From the NCBI GenBank assembly GCA_028274465.1, contig CM051458.1, positions 56,967,253 to 57,031,252 of the forward strand: DNA of 64,000 bases. The letters are read 5' to 3'. Below the pieces are notes generated by a model. It ran no database searches. It had not been told where the DNA came from and saw only the letters and a program-made list of their open reading frames with translations. The translations under genes were made by a program, and so were the position numbers. Source of the DNA: Plantago ovata (taxonomy: Eukaryota; Streptophyta; Magnoliopsida; Lamiales; Plantaginaceae). This document shows positions 29,859-41,017 of the stretch, one piece after another (the stretch's first letter is position 1; each line of letters starts with the position of its first letter).

Positions 29859-32538
29859 CTTGGGGATCACCTGTGTTGTTCGTGAAGAAAAAGGATGGAA
29901 TTTTACGAATGTGCACCGACTATCGAGGACGAAATCAAGTGACGATTAAGAATAAGTATCCCTTGCCTAGAATTGATGAATTGTTTGACCAACTGCAAGG
30001 TTCTACCGTGTACTCTAAGTTAGATCTTGGTCAAGGGTATTATCAATTGAGGGTTAAAGAAGAGGATATACCTAAAACCGCTCTTAACTCACGGCCATTA
30101 TGAGTTTGTGCTAATGCCATTCGGTCTTACCAATGCCGCAGCGGCATTTATGGACCTAATGCATCGGGTCTTCAGGCCATACCTCAACCAGTTTGTGGTG
30201 GTATTTATTGATGATATATTGGTTTATTTGAAATCTGAAGAGGACCATGAAAGACACCTCAAAATCGTATTGGAAACACTACGAAATAGTAAGTTATATG
30301 CCAAATTCAGTAAGTGTGAGTTTTGGTCTGAGGTAGCGTTTTTGGGCCACATCATCTCGAGTGAGGGTCTTGTTGTTGATCCTTCAAATATAGAGGCCGT
30401 CCTAAATTGGAAGAGACCTGAGATAGTTTCGGAAGTTCGGAGTTTCTTGGGTCTTGCCGGGTATTATAGAAGATTTGTTCCAAAAATTTTTGTTGTAGCT
30501 GGCCCCTTATCTGACTTGAATCAAAAGAAGTCGAAGATTGAGTGGAATGACAAGTGCGAAGAAAGCTTTCAGGAGTTGAAGAAGAGGTTAACTTCAGCAC
30601 CCATTTTGGCACTTCCTGAAGGAAATGAAAATTTTGTGGTCTACACCGATGCCTCTAAGGAAGGGTTGGGTTGCGTACTAATGCAAAATGATAAGGCCAT
30701 AGCCTATGCATCAAGGAAGTTAAAGCCATACGAGCGGAATTATCCCACTCATGATCTCGAGCTAGCAGCAATCGTTTTTGCTCTTGGGAAATGGTGACAT
30801 TACCTTTATGGAGCGGAGTTTATTACTCTCATTGATCATAAAAGCTTGAAGTACATATTCTCTCAGAAGGAATTGAATATGAGACAAAGAAGGTGGATGG
30901 AACTCCTTGAGGATTATGATTGTGAGATTCGGTATCATCCTGGAAAAGCTAACGTGGTTGCCGATGCTCTTAGTCGCAAGGTTTACGTGTCTAACCTTAT
31001 TGGTATGGGGATAACGACACTGTTCTCCAATATCACTTTGAGGTAAAAAATTAGGAAGAGAATCGAGGAGGCTCAACACTTGGACGAAGAGATTCAAAGG
31101 ACCAAGTCCAGAATCTCTGAACCATCTTTTGCAAAGTTTTCTCTTCGTGAGGATGGGGTCTTGTTATTTAAAGGAAGAATATGTGTTCCTATGGATGAGG
31201 GGTTGAAGCGTCTAATTTTGGATGCGGCACATAAGTCCAACTATTATGTACACCCCGGGGGACGAAGATGTATCAAGACCTCAAGGCACACTACTGGTGG
31301 AATAACATGAAAAAAGATGTTGCACATTATGTTCAGAAGTGTCTCACTTGTCAATTAGTGAAAGCGGAACATCAAAAACTAGTGGGGTTATTACAACTAC
31401 TAGAGATACCAACCTGGAAGTGGGAAATGATAACGATGGATTTTGTTACTGGGTTTCCACCGACTAGAGAAAGTTTTGATAGTATATGGGTGATTGTGGA
31501 TAGATTGACAAAATCTGCACACTTTATACCGGTCAAAACATCTTATACTGCTGAAAAGTTGGCTCAAATTTATCAGAGTGAGATTGTCCGACTTCATGGT
31601 ATTCCAACAATTATAGTTTCTGATCGAGATCCTAAATTTTTTTCGAGGCTTTGGAGGTAGGTGCATGAGGGTTTGGGTACTAGACTCAACTTTAGCACTG
31701 CTGCCCACCCCCAGACTGATGGACAATCTGAAAGGACTATTCAGACCCTAGAGGACTTGTTGATTATGTGTGTACTTGGTCATGGTAGAAGTTGGGCCAA
31801 ACATCTTCCATTAATTGAGTTTGCTTACAATAACAGCAGGCGTCGATCCAAATGGCTCCGTATGAAGCCTTGTATGGGAGAAAGTGTAGATCTCCCTTAC
31901 ATTGGGATCTAGATGATCAAATACCGCCATCAGGAGGAAGTAGGGTGTCACTTTATGAAATGTTGCAGGAAACATCGGACAAAGTCCGGTTGATTAAGGA
32001 GAGACTAAAGACAACTCAAAGTAGACAAAAGAGCTATGCGGACAACCGAAGAAGGGATCTGGAGTTTGTTGTTGGCGATTTTGTCTTCTTGAAATTGTCA
32101 CCAAGGAAAGGAGTGGTGCGAGTGGGGAAGAGAGGGAAGTTGAACCCTCGTTATCTAGGACCATATGAGATTGTGGACAGGATAGGTGTGGTGGCCTATC
32201 GTCTACATCTACCACAGACTGTCACAGGCATTCACAATGTGTTCCATGTATCCCAGCTCAAGAAGGTTTCATCCTGATTCCTCACAAATTGTTTCGACAC
32301 CGGAGGAATTATCCATTCAAGGGGATTTAACTTATGTGGAGAAGCCACTTAGAATTTTGGATCAGAAAGTTCACCGACTTCGAAATAAGGAAATAAGGCA
32401 TGTCAAAGTTTTGTGGAGGAATCTAAAGTATGAGGAAGCTACATGGGAACGTGAAGAATACATGCGACAACAGTATCCAGAGTTGTTCTCCTTTCAAGGT
32501 TTGAATTTGGGGACCAAATTATTCTAAGGAGGGGAGAG
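29859..32538 (+). pseudogene. Tekay-type RT, RNase H, integrase and chromodomain (broken)
   Basis: It resumes the RT at [35 protein letters not shown], a frameshift near 30095, [17 protein letters not shown] and catalytic FIDDILVY near 30208. RNase [23 protein letters not shown] and VADALSRK, with a TGA at about 30796. Integrase: a zinc-binding region split by a shift near 31260, then MDFVTGFP, VSDRDPKFFSRLW, a stop at 31659 and HPQTDGQSERT, with a shift near 31840. A GPY-type module (YLGPYEIVDRIG) follows, and after another shift a chromodomain-like tail (KVLWRNLKYEEATWE). At least three shifts and three stops make it a pseudogene. The polypurine tract AAGGAGGGGAGAG is at 32526-32538. Confidence 0.88.
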
Positions 32539-33853
32539 TGTAGAACCCCGTGTTTTCCTTTAATTATTTTAATTATTGTCCTTAACATAGAATTATTCGT
32601 TTCTTTCTTGCATGCTTAATTGTGGGTTATATTACTTGTTCTAAATGTGCATTTTAGTGTGTCACATCTAATTTATAGTGTACATTTGACCCTAAAGTAT
32701 TTTCTACATTTTTCCTAATAATTTAGCACATGTTTTATATGGGAAAAATCTGGACAATCCACTAAAATTCCCTCTTTATTATCAGAGTTATCATGAGACT
32801 TTATTTTTAGATTTATCATGGGTTTTATTATTGATTTAAGTATTTTTCAGTTACAAGTTATTTTCATTATTGTCTTCATCATTATCTCTAGCCCTTTAAG
32901 TTCACTTTGCACCTATAAATACAGCAAATCCAGATTCTGAGCACACACTTTTCACTATAAAATTCTGCAAGTACTTGTTTCTACAAAGGTGAGTGTTCTA
33001 CCAAAATTATATGTATACTTTTCAAAACCTGCAAGTATTTTTACTATTATGTTTCTGATGTATATGTATTTAAGTAATGCATGTTTTCTCTTAAGGCATG
33101 AAATGATATTTTGAAACATCAAGGATGATTCAGCATGCTTCCGCCATCTCTGAAATTTATATATGATATGTTTTATATTCGTTTGAATGGTTTATGATTT
33201 GTTTAATGACGGTTCAAGAAAGATACGTACGTTTTGGGTTGAGGTTTACTAGCTTGTAGTTCGATTAGTTGTGTCTAATGAACTGCTTGATAGTTTCTTC
33301 CGCCAATTCCCTTTAAATCGAGTGATAGAAGCCTTCACTGGTTTAGTTGGGTCGTAGGATTCCACCCCTGAATCATGACAGGGTACTGAAAGGTTAAGTT
33401 GACGAACTTGGCAGGGAGACATAAGGATTGTTTACTGTGGGGTTATAAGGAGCGGCATGAAATTATGTTTTTCTGAAAAGTATATGATATTGTTATTTTC
33501 TGTATTGTATTATCAAATTTCAGTAATGTTATTTTAATGAAAACACACTCACGAAAAGCAAAGAACACTCATTGAGGTTTTTCTCACACTTGTTATTCCT
33601 TCCTTGTAGGTGATGTTGCAGTAGAGAATGATCACCCTTGAGTACTCAGCAAACTAAGAGTGGTTGGGTTTGGGATTTTTTGAAAAAAATAAACTTTGTA
33701 CTTTTTCAGTTTTCAGACTTCCAAAATAATATTATGTTCTGCTTTGATTTTCAAAGTCAGAAATTTAATCCTTTAGATATTTTTATCACAGAAATAAAGA
33801 GAATGTTTTGTTTAAATATTGCCAAGCAAAAGTATAAAATCCGAGCTGTTACA
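32539..33853 (+). repeat. 3' LTR of the Tekay-type element
   Basis: It begins TGTAGAACCCCGTG right after the polypurine tract and ends GAGCTGTTACA, 1315 bp. A TATAAATA box is at 32914-32921, with a presumed start about 30 bp later. Immediately beyond it lies a - strand protease of another element, which confirms the edge. Confidence 0.88.
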
Positions 33854-35327
33854 GGTACGATTCTAAGGTCAGCATCAAACTCTTGCCCTTGTGAAGTCCA
33901 TTTAAATCCCGTACACTTCTCATTACTAATTGTTCTCTCTCCATTAGAAACAGTGATAACCCAAGGAGGTGTAGGCTCCAATACACAGCGCAACTCTTCG
34001 GCAGTAGCAAGGTTCAAATAGCTATGTGTACTTCCACTATCTATAAGTATAGATATGGGTGTCTTCGTCACCATTCCAGTTATCGTAAGAGACTTGGAGG
34101 CCCGGCTGCCAGGTAGTGCATGTAGACTTATTTCTCATCAGATGGAGGCTCCCCCTCCAACACTTGTTTTTCCTTTCTTCATTGTCATCACATAGGATAA
34201 TCTGAAACAACTTAGCACACTTGTGGCCAAAAACATACTTCTCATTACAGTTAAAACAAAAGCCCTTCTTCCTTCTACTATCATATTCCCCCTTAGATAA
34301 TTTCTTAAAGGGCATGCCATTTCCCTTCTTCTGGCTGCTAGTTCCTGTTCCTACCAAATTCTCTACTGGTCTGCTAAATGATGTAATAGGGCTAGCTGCT
34401 TTGTTGCCAAACTTACACTTCCTCCCCCATACATCAATGGTATTCTCTAGCAGCCTTGCTTGATTCATAGCAGTTTGGATGTTTCTAGGTCTAAACAACT
34501 GTACAGCCACCCTTATTTCTTCTTTTAATCCTTTCATGAAACATGAGATGAAGAAATCATCTTCTATAGCAGGGTGTCTAGCTCTGACTAACGATTTTAA
34601 CTCCTCAAACTGCTCAATATAAGTCACTACATCCGTTTTTGAACTAACTGTGTGAATTCAACAGCAATATCCTCTCCCCCAGCATCAGAAACTTCTCAAG
34701 CAGCAAAACGCAGAAAATTTCCCAAGGCACATTTGTACACTCAATATACTCATAATACCATAAATCCGCTTGGTCAACGAGAAAATAAGAAGCATGTTGC
34801 ACCTCAGTCAAGTCATCCATAATATGCAACTGAAAATACCTGTTAGCCTTTCTTATCCAGGACCTTAGATTCGCCCCGGAAAATTCAGGAAATTCCAATC
34901 GCTGCTGAGGAATTTGAAACTCAGACTGAGAATGGGGATTCAATGGTGTGATCGGCGTTTTTGGAGGTGGTGGTGGTGGTGTGACAGGAGGAACAGTTTT
35001 CCTTCGGGGTGGTACCACATATGGCCCAGATATCTCTCTAGAATGGTCCTCATCTTCCTCTTCCTGATCCTGTCGTTTCTGGTTCGCATCAGCCCACTGG
35101 AGTTGTTGGAATTCCATGAGTTTCTCGATCTGCTCCCTAAGCGCGTTCATGGTGAGATCCAGGGATTCCACCTTCCTTGTGATAGCATCAACCTTCTGAG
35201 AAACTTCATCCACCTTCATATCCACTCCTTGCAGCTCCTCTGCTTGTTGTTTCTGGATATCCATAACTTCCTTCACCGTCATGATCACAGAAGCTTGCAC
35301 AGCGTAAACCTGAGCTCTGTATACCAC
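33854..35327 (-). pseudogene. Gag and N-terminal protease of the chromovirus-like fragment
   Basis: Gag starts at 35327 (MVYRAQVYAVQASVIM) with a heptad-rich coiled coil (about residues 20-75), an acidic linker, a proline-rich stretch (PPVTPPPPPP), then the capsid region (LEFPEFSGANLRSWIRKANRYFQ). A frameshift near 34640 leads to MTYIEQFEELKSLVRARHP and the knuckle CFNCNEKYVFGHKC (spacing C-X2-C-X7-H-X-C). A second shift near 34080 leads to the protease motif ILIDSGSTHSYLN. The protease is cut at 33853 by the Tekay insertion. Confidence 0.72.
35314..35326 (-). other. Primer-binding site of the chromovirus-like fragment
   Basis: TGGTATACAGAGC on the - strand, two bases from the LTR. It resembles the Met-tRNA site TGGTATCAGAGC with a one-base insertion. 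Confidence 0.6.
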
Positions 35328-35328
35328 T

Positions 35329-35804
35329 TGTTATGACCTAACGGTGGTTTTGAGCATAAATTGTGAAATAGAAAGGGAAATAACTTTAATCGATTAACTG
35401 GAGTATTTCAATAATCGAATTACAATTAGATGAATAACAGAACAATGGAAATTGAATAGGAAATTGGGTCGAGATCTTCACATATTCACCAAGTCACCTA
35501 GAGAAATAGAAGAGAATTAGTATTTGTTTTCTTTGGTAGAGATAAGACAGAGAAGGTGTCTGAGGAATTTTACCTCATCACACATATGCCATTGCCAGCT
35601 GCAGATTGCTTTGTATATCAATGATGCAGCAATGGTTTGATTGTGACTGGCACCTGTCCCTATTCTCGACCGGCTATTGCAAGTTATAATAAACACATAA
35701 CCCAAGTAAAAGAAATAAAAGTAAACACAATAATATAGAATAACTCCTGAATTAGCAAGTTGCTAACTCGTCTAGGTCGTGCCCTTAATTCGCCATATAT
35801 GACA
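35329..35804 (-). repeat. 5' LTR of the chromovirus-like fragment
   Basis: The + strand edges are TGTTATGACC and ATATATGACA. The outer edge is set by the point where the tandem array begins (ATGGGGTATGCGG). ATGGG (35805-35809) is the expected target duplication; its partner lies outside the window. Confidence 0.6.
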
Positions 35805-38014
35805 ATGGGGTATGCGGATGAGAGAGAAATTAATTTTTTATTTGAAAGTTAGATCAGTAGGGTGAGTGGTGGATGGTCATGGATGTTGTTGGTCTTAGAC
35901 CAACAATATCGGTGATGGTGGGTGGAGCATTGGTGGGTGGGACCCACCACCACCACCATTAAAAAAAGGAAAATTGAGTTGGTGCACAATTTTGTGCGCC
36001 CAACATGCCACCAGCCACCGGCTGGTAGCATCTATGGAGGGGGACAAGTCCTATTTGTTCTTTTATTTTTAATTTATCTTTTATAATTATAATTATATTT
36101 TATATTATCTTTTTAGATTTCATCATTATCTTTTATATTATCTGATATTTTTATTATTTTAAACAAAAAAATATTAAAATTCATGATTTCAATGAGGAGG
36201 ACTTAAATATGTATTTTTATTTCGTCTTTTCATAATTGTGCATTGCATGTTTTTCGTTGTAATCAATTTATAAAAGTATTGTAGTATTAATTTGTTTTCC
36301 ATTAGTAATGGTTGTACTTTATTAATATAATAATGGTTAATTTGTTATTTCGAAAGTTAGAATATTTTTATAAATTAATACAATAATATAAATAATATAC
36401 AATTATTATATTATAATTATTAAATGCTAATAAGAAAATGAAAAAATAAATAAATTGAATTGGGTGGATGGTGGGTGGTCATGGATAAATGTGGATTTTG
36501 GTGTTGTGGTGGGTTGGTTGAAGGATTTGGTATGTGAATGATAAAGAAATTAATGTTTTATTTGAAATTGGATAGTGGGGTGGGTGGTGGGTGGTCATGA
36601 ATATTTATGGTCTTAGTTGGTCTCATATAATACCAAGAATATCGATTGTGGTGGGTACCTATTTGGTGGCTGTGACCCACCACAACCGAAATAAAAAAAA
36701 AGAAAAAATAATGTTGGACGCACAAAATTGTATGCCCAACATGGCACTAGCCACCGGCTGGTGGCCACTATGGAGGGGGACACTTGCCCCCCCCCCCTCC
36801 TATTTGTTCATTATTTTTTTTAGATTTTTCATTCATCTTTTATATTATCTTTTTAGATTTTATCATTATCTTTTATATTATCTCATATTTTTATTATTTT
36901 AAACAAAAAAAATATATATTAAAATTCATACTTTTTATCCCTCTATTAATATAACCTAACTTCATTACATTTTACACACTTCTAAAAATCCTAAATTGCT
37001 CTCATTCTCTCTCTCATTCCCCCCTTGCTAAATTAATACAATAATTTTATAATAATATTAAATTATTACTTGATAATAAGAAAATGAAAAAATAAATAAA
37101 TTGAATTGGTTGGATGGTGGGTGGTCATGGATGAATGTGGATTTAGGTTTTGTGTTGGGTTGGTTGAAGGATAAGGTATGCGGGTCAGAGATAAATTAAT
37201 TTTTTATTTGAAAGTTGGATTAGTAGGGTAGGTGGTGGGTGCTCATGGATGTTATTGGTTTTAGACTAAAAATATCGGTGATGGTGGGTGGGCCTTTGCT
37301 GGGTCAATCCCACCACCATCACCATTAAAATAAAAAAAATTGAGTTGGGCGCACAATTTTGTGCGCCCAACATGCCACCAGCCACCGGCTAGTGGCCACT
37401 ATGTAGAGTGACACTTGTCACCTTCCTATTTGTCCATTTTTTCTAGATTTTTTATTTATCTTTTATAATTATCATTATCTTTTATATTATATTTTTAGAT
37501 TTTATCATTATATTTTATATATCTGATATTTTTATTATTTTAAACAAAACAATATATATTGTAAATTTTTTCCCCTCTATAAATATAAGCTAACTTCATT
37601 ACATTTTACACACTTCTAAAAAAACCCTAAATTACTCTCATTCTCTATCTCATTTTCCCCTTGCTATATTAATACAATAATTTTATAATACTATTAAATT
37701 ATTATATTATAATTATTAAATGATAATAAGAAAATGAAAAAATTAATAAATTGAATTGGTTGATGGTGGGTGGTCATGGATAAATGTGGATTTAGGTTTT
37801 GTGGTGAGTCGGTTGAAGGATGGTGTATGCGGATGAGAGAGAAATTAATTTTTTATTTGAAAGTTGGATTAGTAGGGTGGGTGGTGGGTGGTCATGGATG
37901 TTATTAGTCTTAGACCAACAATATTGGTGATGGTGGGTGCCCTTTGATGGGTGGAGCCCACCACCATCACCATTAAAAAAAGAAAATTGAGTTGGTCTCA
38001 CAATTTTGTGCCCC
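35805..38014. repeat. Tandem array of about 650-720 bp palindrome-rich units
   Basis: Three units and part of a fourth begin at about 35809, 36529, 37175 and 37824. Each starts GGTATGCGGATGAG or a variant, then holds four inverted repeats within about 200 bp, then T-rich sequence. In the second and third units a promoter-like block follows (CTCTATAAATATAAGC at 37576-37591, then CATTTTACACACTTCT). No unit has a gene. The units are clearly diverged, so the array is old. SIRE-B cuts the fourth unit at 38015. The promoter-like block recalls PIF/Harbinger-type DNA transposons, but I see no transposase and no terminal repeats that settle it. Confidence 0.75.
37277..37404. repeat. Palindrome cluster in the third array unit
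   Basis: Three successive inverted repeats: GGTGATGGTGGG against CCCACCACCATCACC; TTGGGCGCACAA against TTGTGCGCCCAA (37345-37370, twelve-base arms, two-base centre); and CCACCAGCC against GGCTAGTGG (one mismatch; perfect in the first unit's ancestor form GCCACCAGCC/GGCTGGT). Equivalent clusters lie at about 35886-36029 in the first unit and 36630-36770 in the second. Confidence 0.75.
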
Positions 38015-38268
38015 TGTTGGTCCCTTTAAACAACAAGAAATGACTAGAGGGGGGGTGAATAATCTTTTCAAACTTTTCGTCGTTTAAAACTTTCTCAGCA
38101 AGTGCTTATTACTTTTCAGTAATGAGTTTGCTGGTACTTAACTTTCTCAGCAAGTACTTATTACTTTTCAGTAATGAGTTTGCCGATACTTAAAAACAGA
38201 GTGCGGAAGTCTTTTACAATAAGTGCTTTTCTCAAAGAGCTAGTTTCAGCAAGTGAGCAGAGTGACAG
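38015..38268 (-). repeat. 3' LTR of SIRE-B, distal part
   Basis: TGTTGGTCCC at 38015 is the LTR end in reverse. It contains a duplicated segment of about 57 bp (about 38090-38146 and 38147-38203) built from ACTTTCTCAGCAAGT and ACTTTTCAGTAATGAG. It is cut by NA2 after GACAG (38264-38268). Confidence 0.88.
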
Positions 38269-39543
38269 TGATGAACGCGAGATTTGTCAGGTCCCGGTTC
38301 AGTCAAATAAATTTGTTATTTAGCCAAAGGCAATCCACAACTACAACGAAAACCGTAGTGTAGCAGTAGAATAACTCGAGTGTCGTTCTCTCAGGACTAT
38401 AACTAGCTTTATCTATTTAACAAGAGAATATAAAACAGCAGACAAATAGCAATAGGGGGTTTCTAGCAGATAATGGAGATTGGTGATAGTATGGTCCTTC
38501 TTAACATAATGGGTCGATAATCATGCATAAATTCCTTGGTCTTGCATAGAGATCTTTGAATCAATCTAGTGTCCTGTTGCAAGTATTAAGCACTACGAAG
38601 ATAATTTGGTCTGACTAGTCAATCACGATTGTCCTAATGTGTTCCGTAATTATTCAACACTACGAAGATAATTGGTCTGATGGTCGACTAGTGTCCAATT
38701 GTGCATAATAATCAATACAACATACGAGAATTTTGGTTACAACTAATCAACAAAATAAAGCAATGTCACGGAGTATAATGCGCGATATAGCCATTAGCAT
38801 GATTATCTTCCCTCGCTATGAATTCACATACTACCACCAACGATAAGATTAGCTACTCATAATAGGCATGCAATCAACAGAAATCAAAGAAGACAACATG
38901 TTGAAAGAATATAAAATAAGTAGAATAAAACTGTAAGATACAAAGTTACCGAAGGTTGTCAGTCTCCGGATGATTGTGGTCCTACGAGCTCCAAACTGCT
39001 ATGAAAAAGTATCCCCTAAGCTACAGAACTCCCAGGACAGGCCCCGGGAAGTTCCGACCTAAAACTATAGAGAGAGGTGAGAAAGTAGGTCTGGAAAGAT
39101 ATGATTTTCGGAGAGAAAACTAAGCACTATATATAGGCCCCGAATAAACTCTGGGGCGGTTCGCCGCAGGATGGGGCGGTTCGCCCCCCGTCTTTTTCGT
39201 GGAATTTCGCATTTTTCGACGCGGTTTTGGATTTCTTCACCTTTTCGGACTCGGTTTCTGACTTCTAGTGGCCTTCTAATCTCCAGATTCGACCCCTAGA
39301 CTCCAAATCCTATCCGGAAACCTTCAGATACTCCAAATAGGCTTCTGGAACACCAATTCCTTGTCAACTTCAAAATAATTGCTCAGAAATCTTCAGATTT
39401 CAACCAAAACCTGTAAAATAAAATCTAAAGGGAAACGTGACACTATTCTAATAAAATGTACTAAAATATAGCTAAATTATCATAGAGGATAGCTAAAATA
39501 GGTGAAAAAGACTCGAATGAAAGTGTAAAATACACATTCATCA
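38269..39543 (-). repeat. 3' LTR of NA2
   Basis: 1275 bp. It carries the TATA box (about 39128-39135) and palindromes at about 39153-39195, the first of them degraded (GGGGCGGTTCGCCGC). Confidence 0.92.
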
Positions 39544-41010
39544 AACTCCCCAAACCGAACCTTTGCTTGTCCTCAAGCAACTAAGCTAGACTCTAATACA
39601 AAAAACATGCAAGACACAAAATGGAGTTTCATGCTAAATAAAATGAACTAATCTACTGAATCTATCAAATAACATATGAACAAAAACCATATAAATCAAA
39701 GCATGAATATAGGTTGAAGAATACCTCGATTGACTTATACACATCCACATAAGCACTTATGTCAAGACAAGATAGTCTCTCGTAACGTTCTCTACCTGGA
39801 CCTAGTCAGTGACGACGTAATGAAGCATGCTAAGATACGAATGGTTGCCCCGTGCCTATGAAACTGAGGACTTACTGTTGTTCCACCATGTTAAGAATTT
39901 TCCTCAAAAGAGGTCGAACCAGTACTGGCTCTCATCAAACGAAGGAAGGTTCCCTATAAAAGATAACTCTCCCCTATTCTACCCATCTCTCAAGTAAAGT
40001 CTTAAGCTATTCACCACTTCCTGAATGGCAGGACGAGGGTGGTCTAGAACAGATGACACTCAAGACAAAAAAAGATAAAAAATAAAAAACATGATTAGGA
40101 ACATTACAAAAATGAAAAAGACTCAACACTTTGCTAAACTGCTATTTGGCCTTTTTTGGACCCTTCTTTGCTTTTTTGGGGTCTTTTCTCTTTTTTTTTT
40201 TTTTTTTTTCTTTCCAGATTCTTTTTTTTTTTCTTTTTTTCTTTTTCTCTTTTTTTTCTGGAATTTTCCTTTCCTTTTTTTTCGATTTTTTTCTAGCCAG
40301 CAATAGCATAACAAAGAGAGAAACAAAATGACTCACACGACTTCCCCAAACCTATTCGAAAGAATAGGTTGGAGTACAAAATTTACGGAAAAGGAAAAAT
40401 AAACTCACGATACGAAAATGAAAAACAGAAACAAGTCTAATGATGGTGTAACCCCCTCCCCAAAACCTATTCGGAAGAATAGGTTATAAACAAAGGATCA
40501 CACAACCTCACACTACCTCCTTCCTAGGCATTTAGCAATCTCAAAGCATGGTGAAGACTTGTTGCCTCTTAGGTACATAATTACTCGGGAAAAACAACCA
40601 TAAGACCCTAACATGCATCATCCTATTATAAAGGCCTTCGTGAACCGCAGTAGAGAAAACACCACTAAGTGATGTCGAGACTACCATGCTTAACTAAGTG
40701 CAATACATAAATGTGGCAAGCCAAGCGAGAAAAACCTCAAACAAATTCATAGAGATGAAGTATACGATTAATGGCATAGTTAGTTGATCTACCCAATAAA
40801 AAAGTTCAAAAAATTCGGCAATAAACTCCATATAAAACATGCAAGACTATCCTAGAAAAGCAGTAAACGTGCAAATGCAATTAAAAAACAAGAAACCATA
40901 CTCAACATCACAAAGCCAAACAATACTTAACATCATGGTTCACATCCCATCCCCCTCATGAAACTTAAGCTAGTCCCTAGCAAAAGAGAATGAGTAAATA
41001 AAAAGTGATA
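39544..41010 (-). other. NA2 3' internal region: polypurine tract, purine run and twin hairpins
   Basis: The polypurine tract (GGTTTGGGGAGTT on the - strand) abuts the LTR at 39544. A purine run (- strand) occupies about 40150-40300. Hairpins with AACCTATTC arms are at 40349-40370 and 40464-40485. No gene is supported. Confidence 0.7.
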
Positions 41011-41017
41011 CTAGATG

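Larger units (their letters stand above)
1..33853 (+). mobile_element. Tekay-type Ty3/gypsy chromovirus, 5' truncated by window, split by two insertions
   Basis: One gypsy element can be followed through three pieces: gag at 1-492, protease and early RT at 18713-19372, and RT to chromodomain at 29859-32538, then a 3' LTR at 32539-33853. The reading frame joins cleanly across the two insertions once the duplicated target sites (CTTTA and GTCAC) are allowed for. The order Gag, PR, RT, RNase H, IN with a chromodomain-like C-terminus is that of the plant Tekay/Del clade. Several stop codons and frameshifts in pol show that the copy is dead. Its 5' LTR lies left of the window. The five bases after its 3' LTR (GGTAC) are the expected target duplication. 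Confidence 0.85.
33854..35804 (-). mobile_element. Chromovirus-like Ty3/gypsy fragment: 5' LTR, Gag and start of protease
   Basis: On the - strand: LTR (35329-35804), Met-type primer site, Gag, and the first part of a protease, then the Tekay element. The remaining pol must lie left of the window, if it survives. The short LTR (476 bp) and the Gag zinc knuckle with GHKC suggest a Reina- or Galadriel-like chromovirus, but the RT needed to decide is missing. Confidence 0.7.

Noticed and set aside
36921..37680. A host gene promoter with TATA box in the tandem array
   Set aside because: The block repeats with each unit and no coding frame follows, so it is kept only as part of the repeat.
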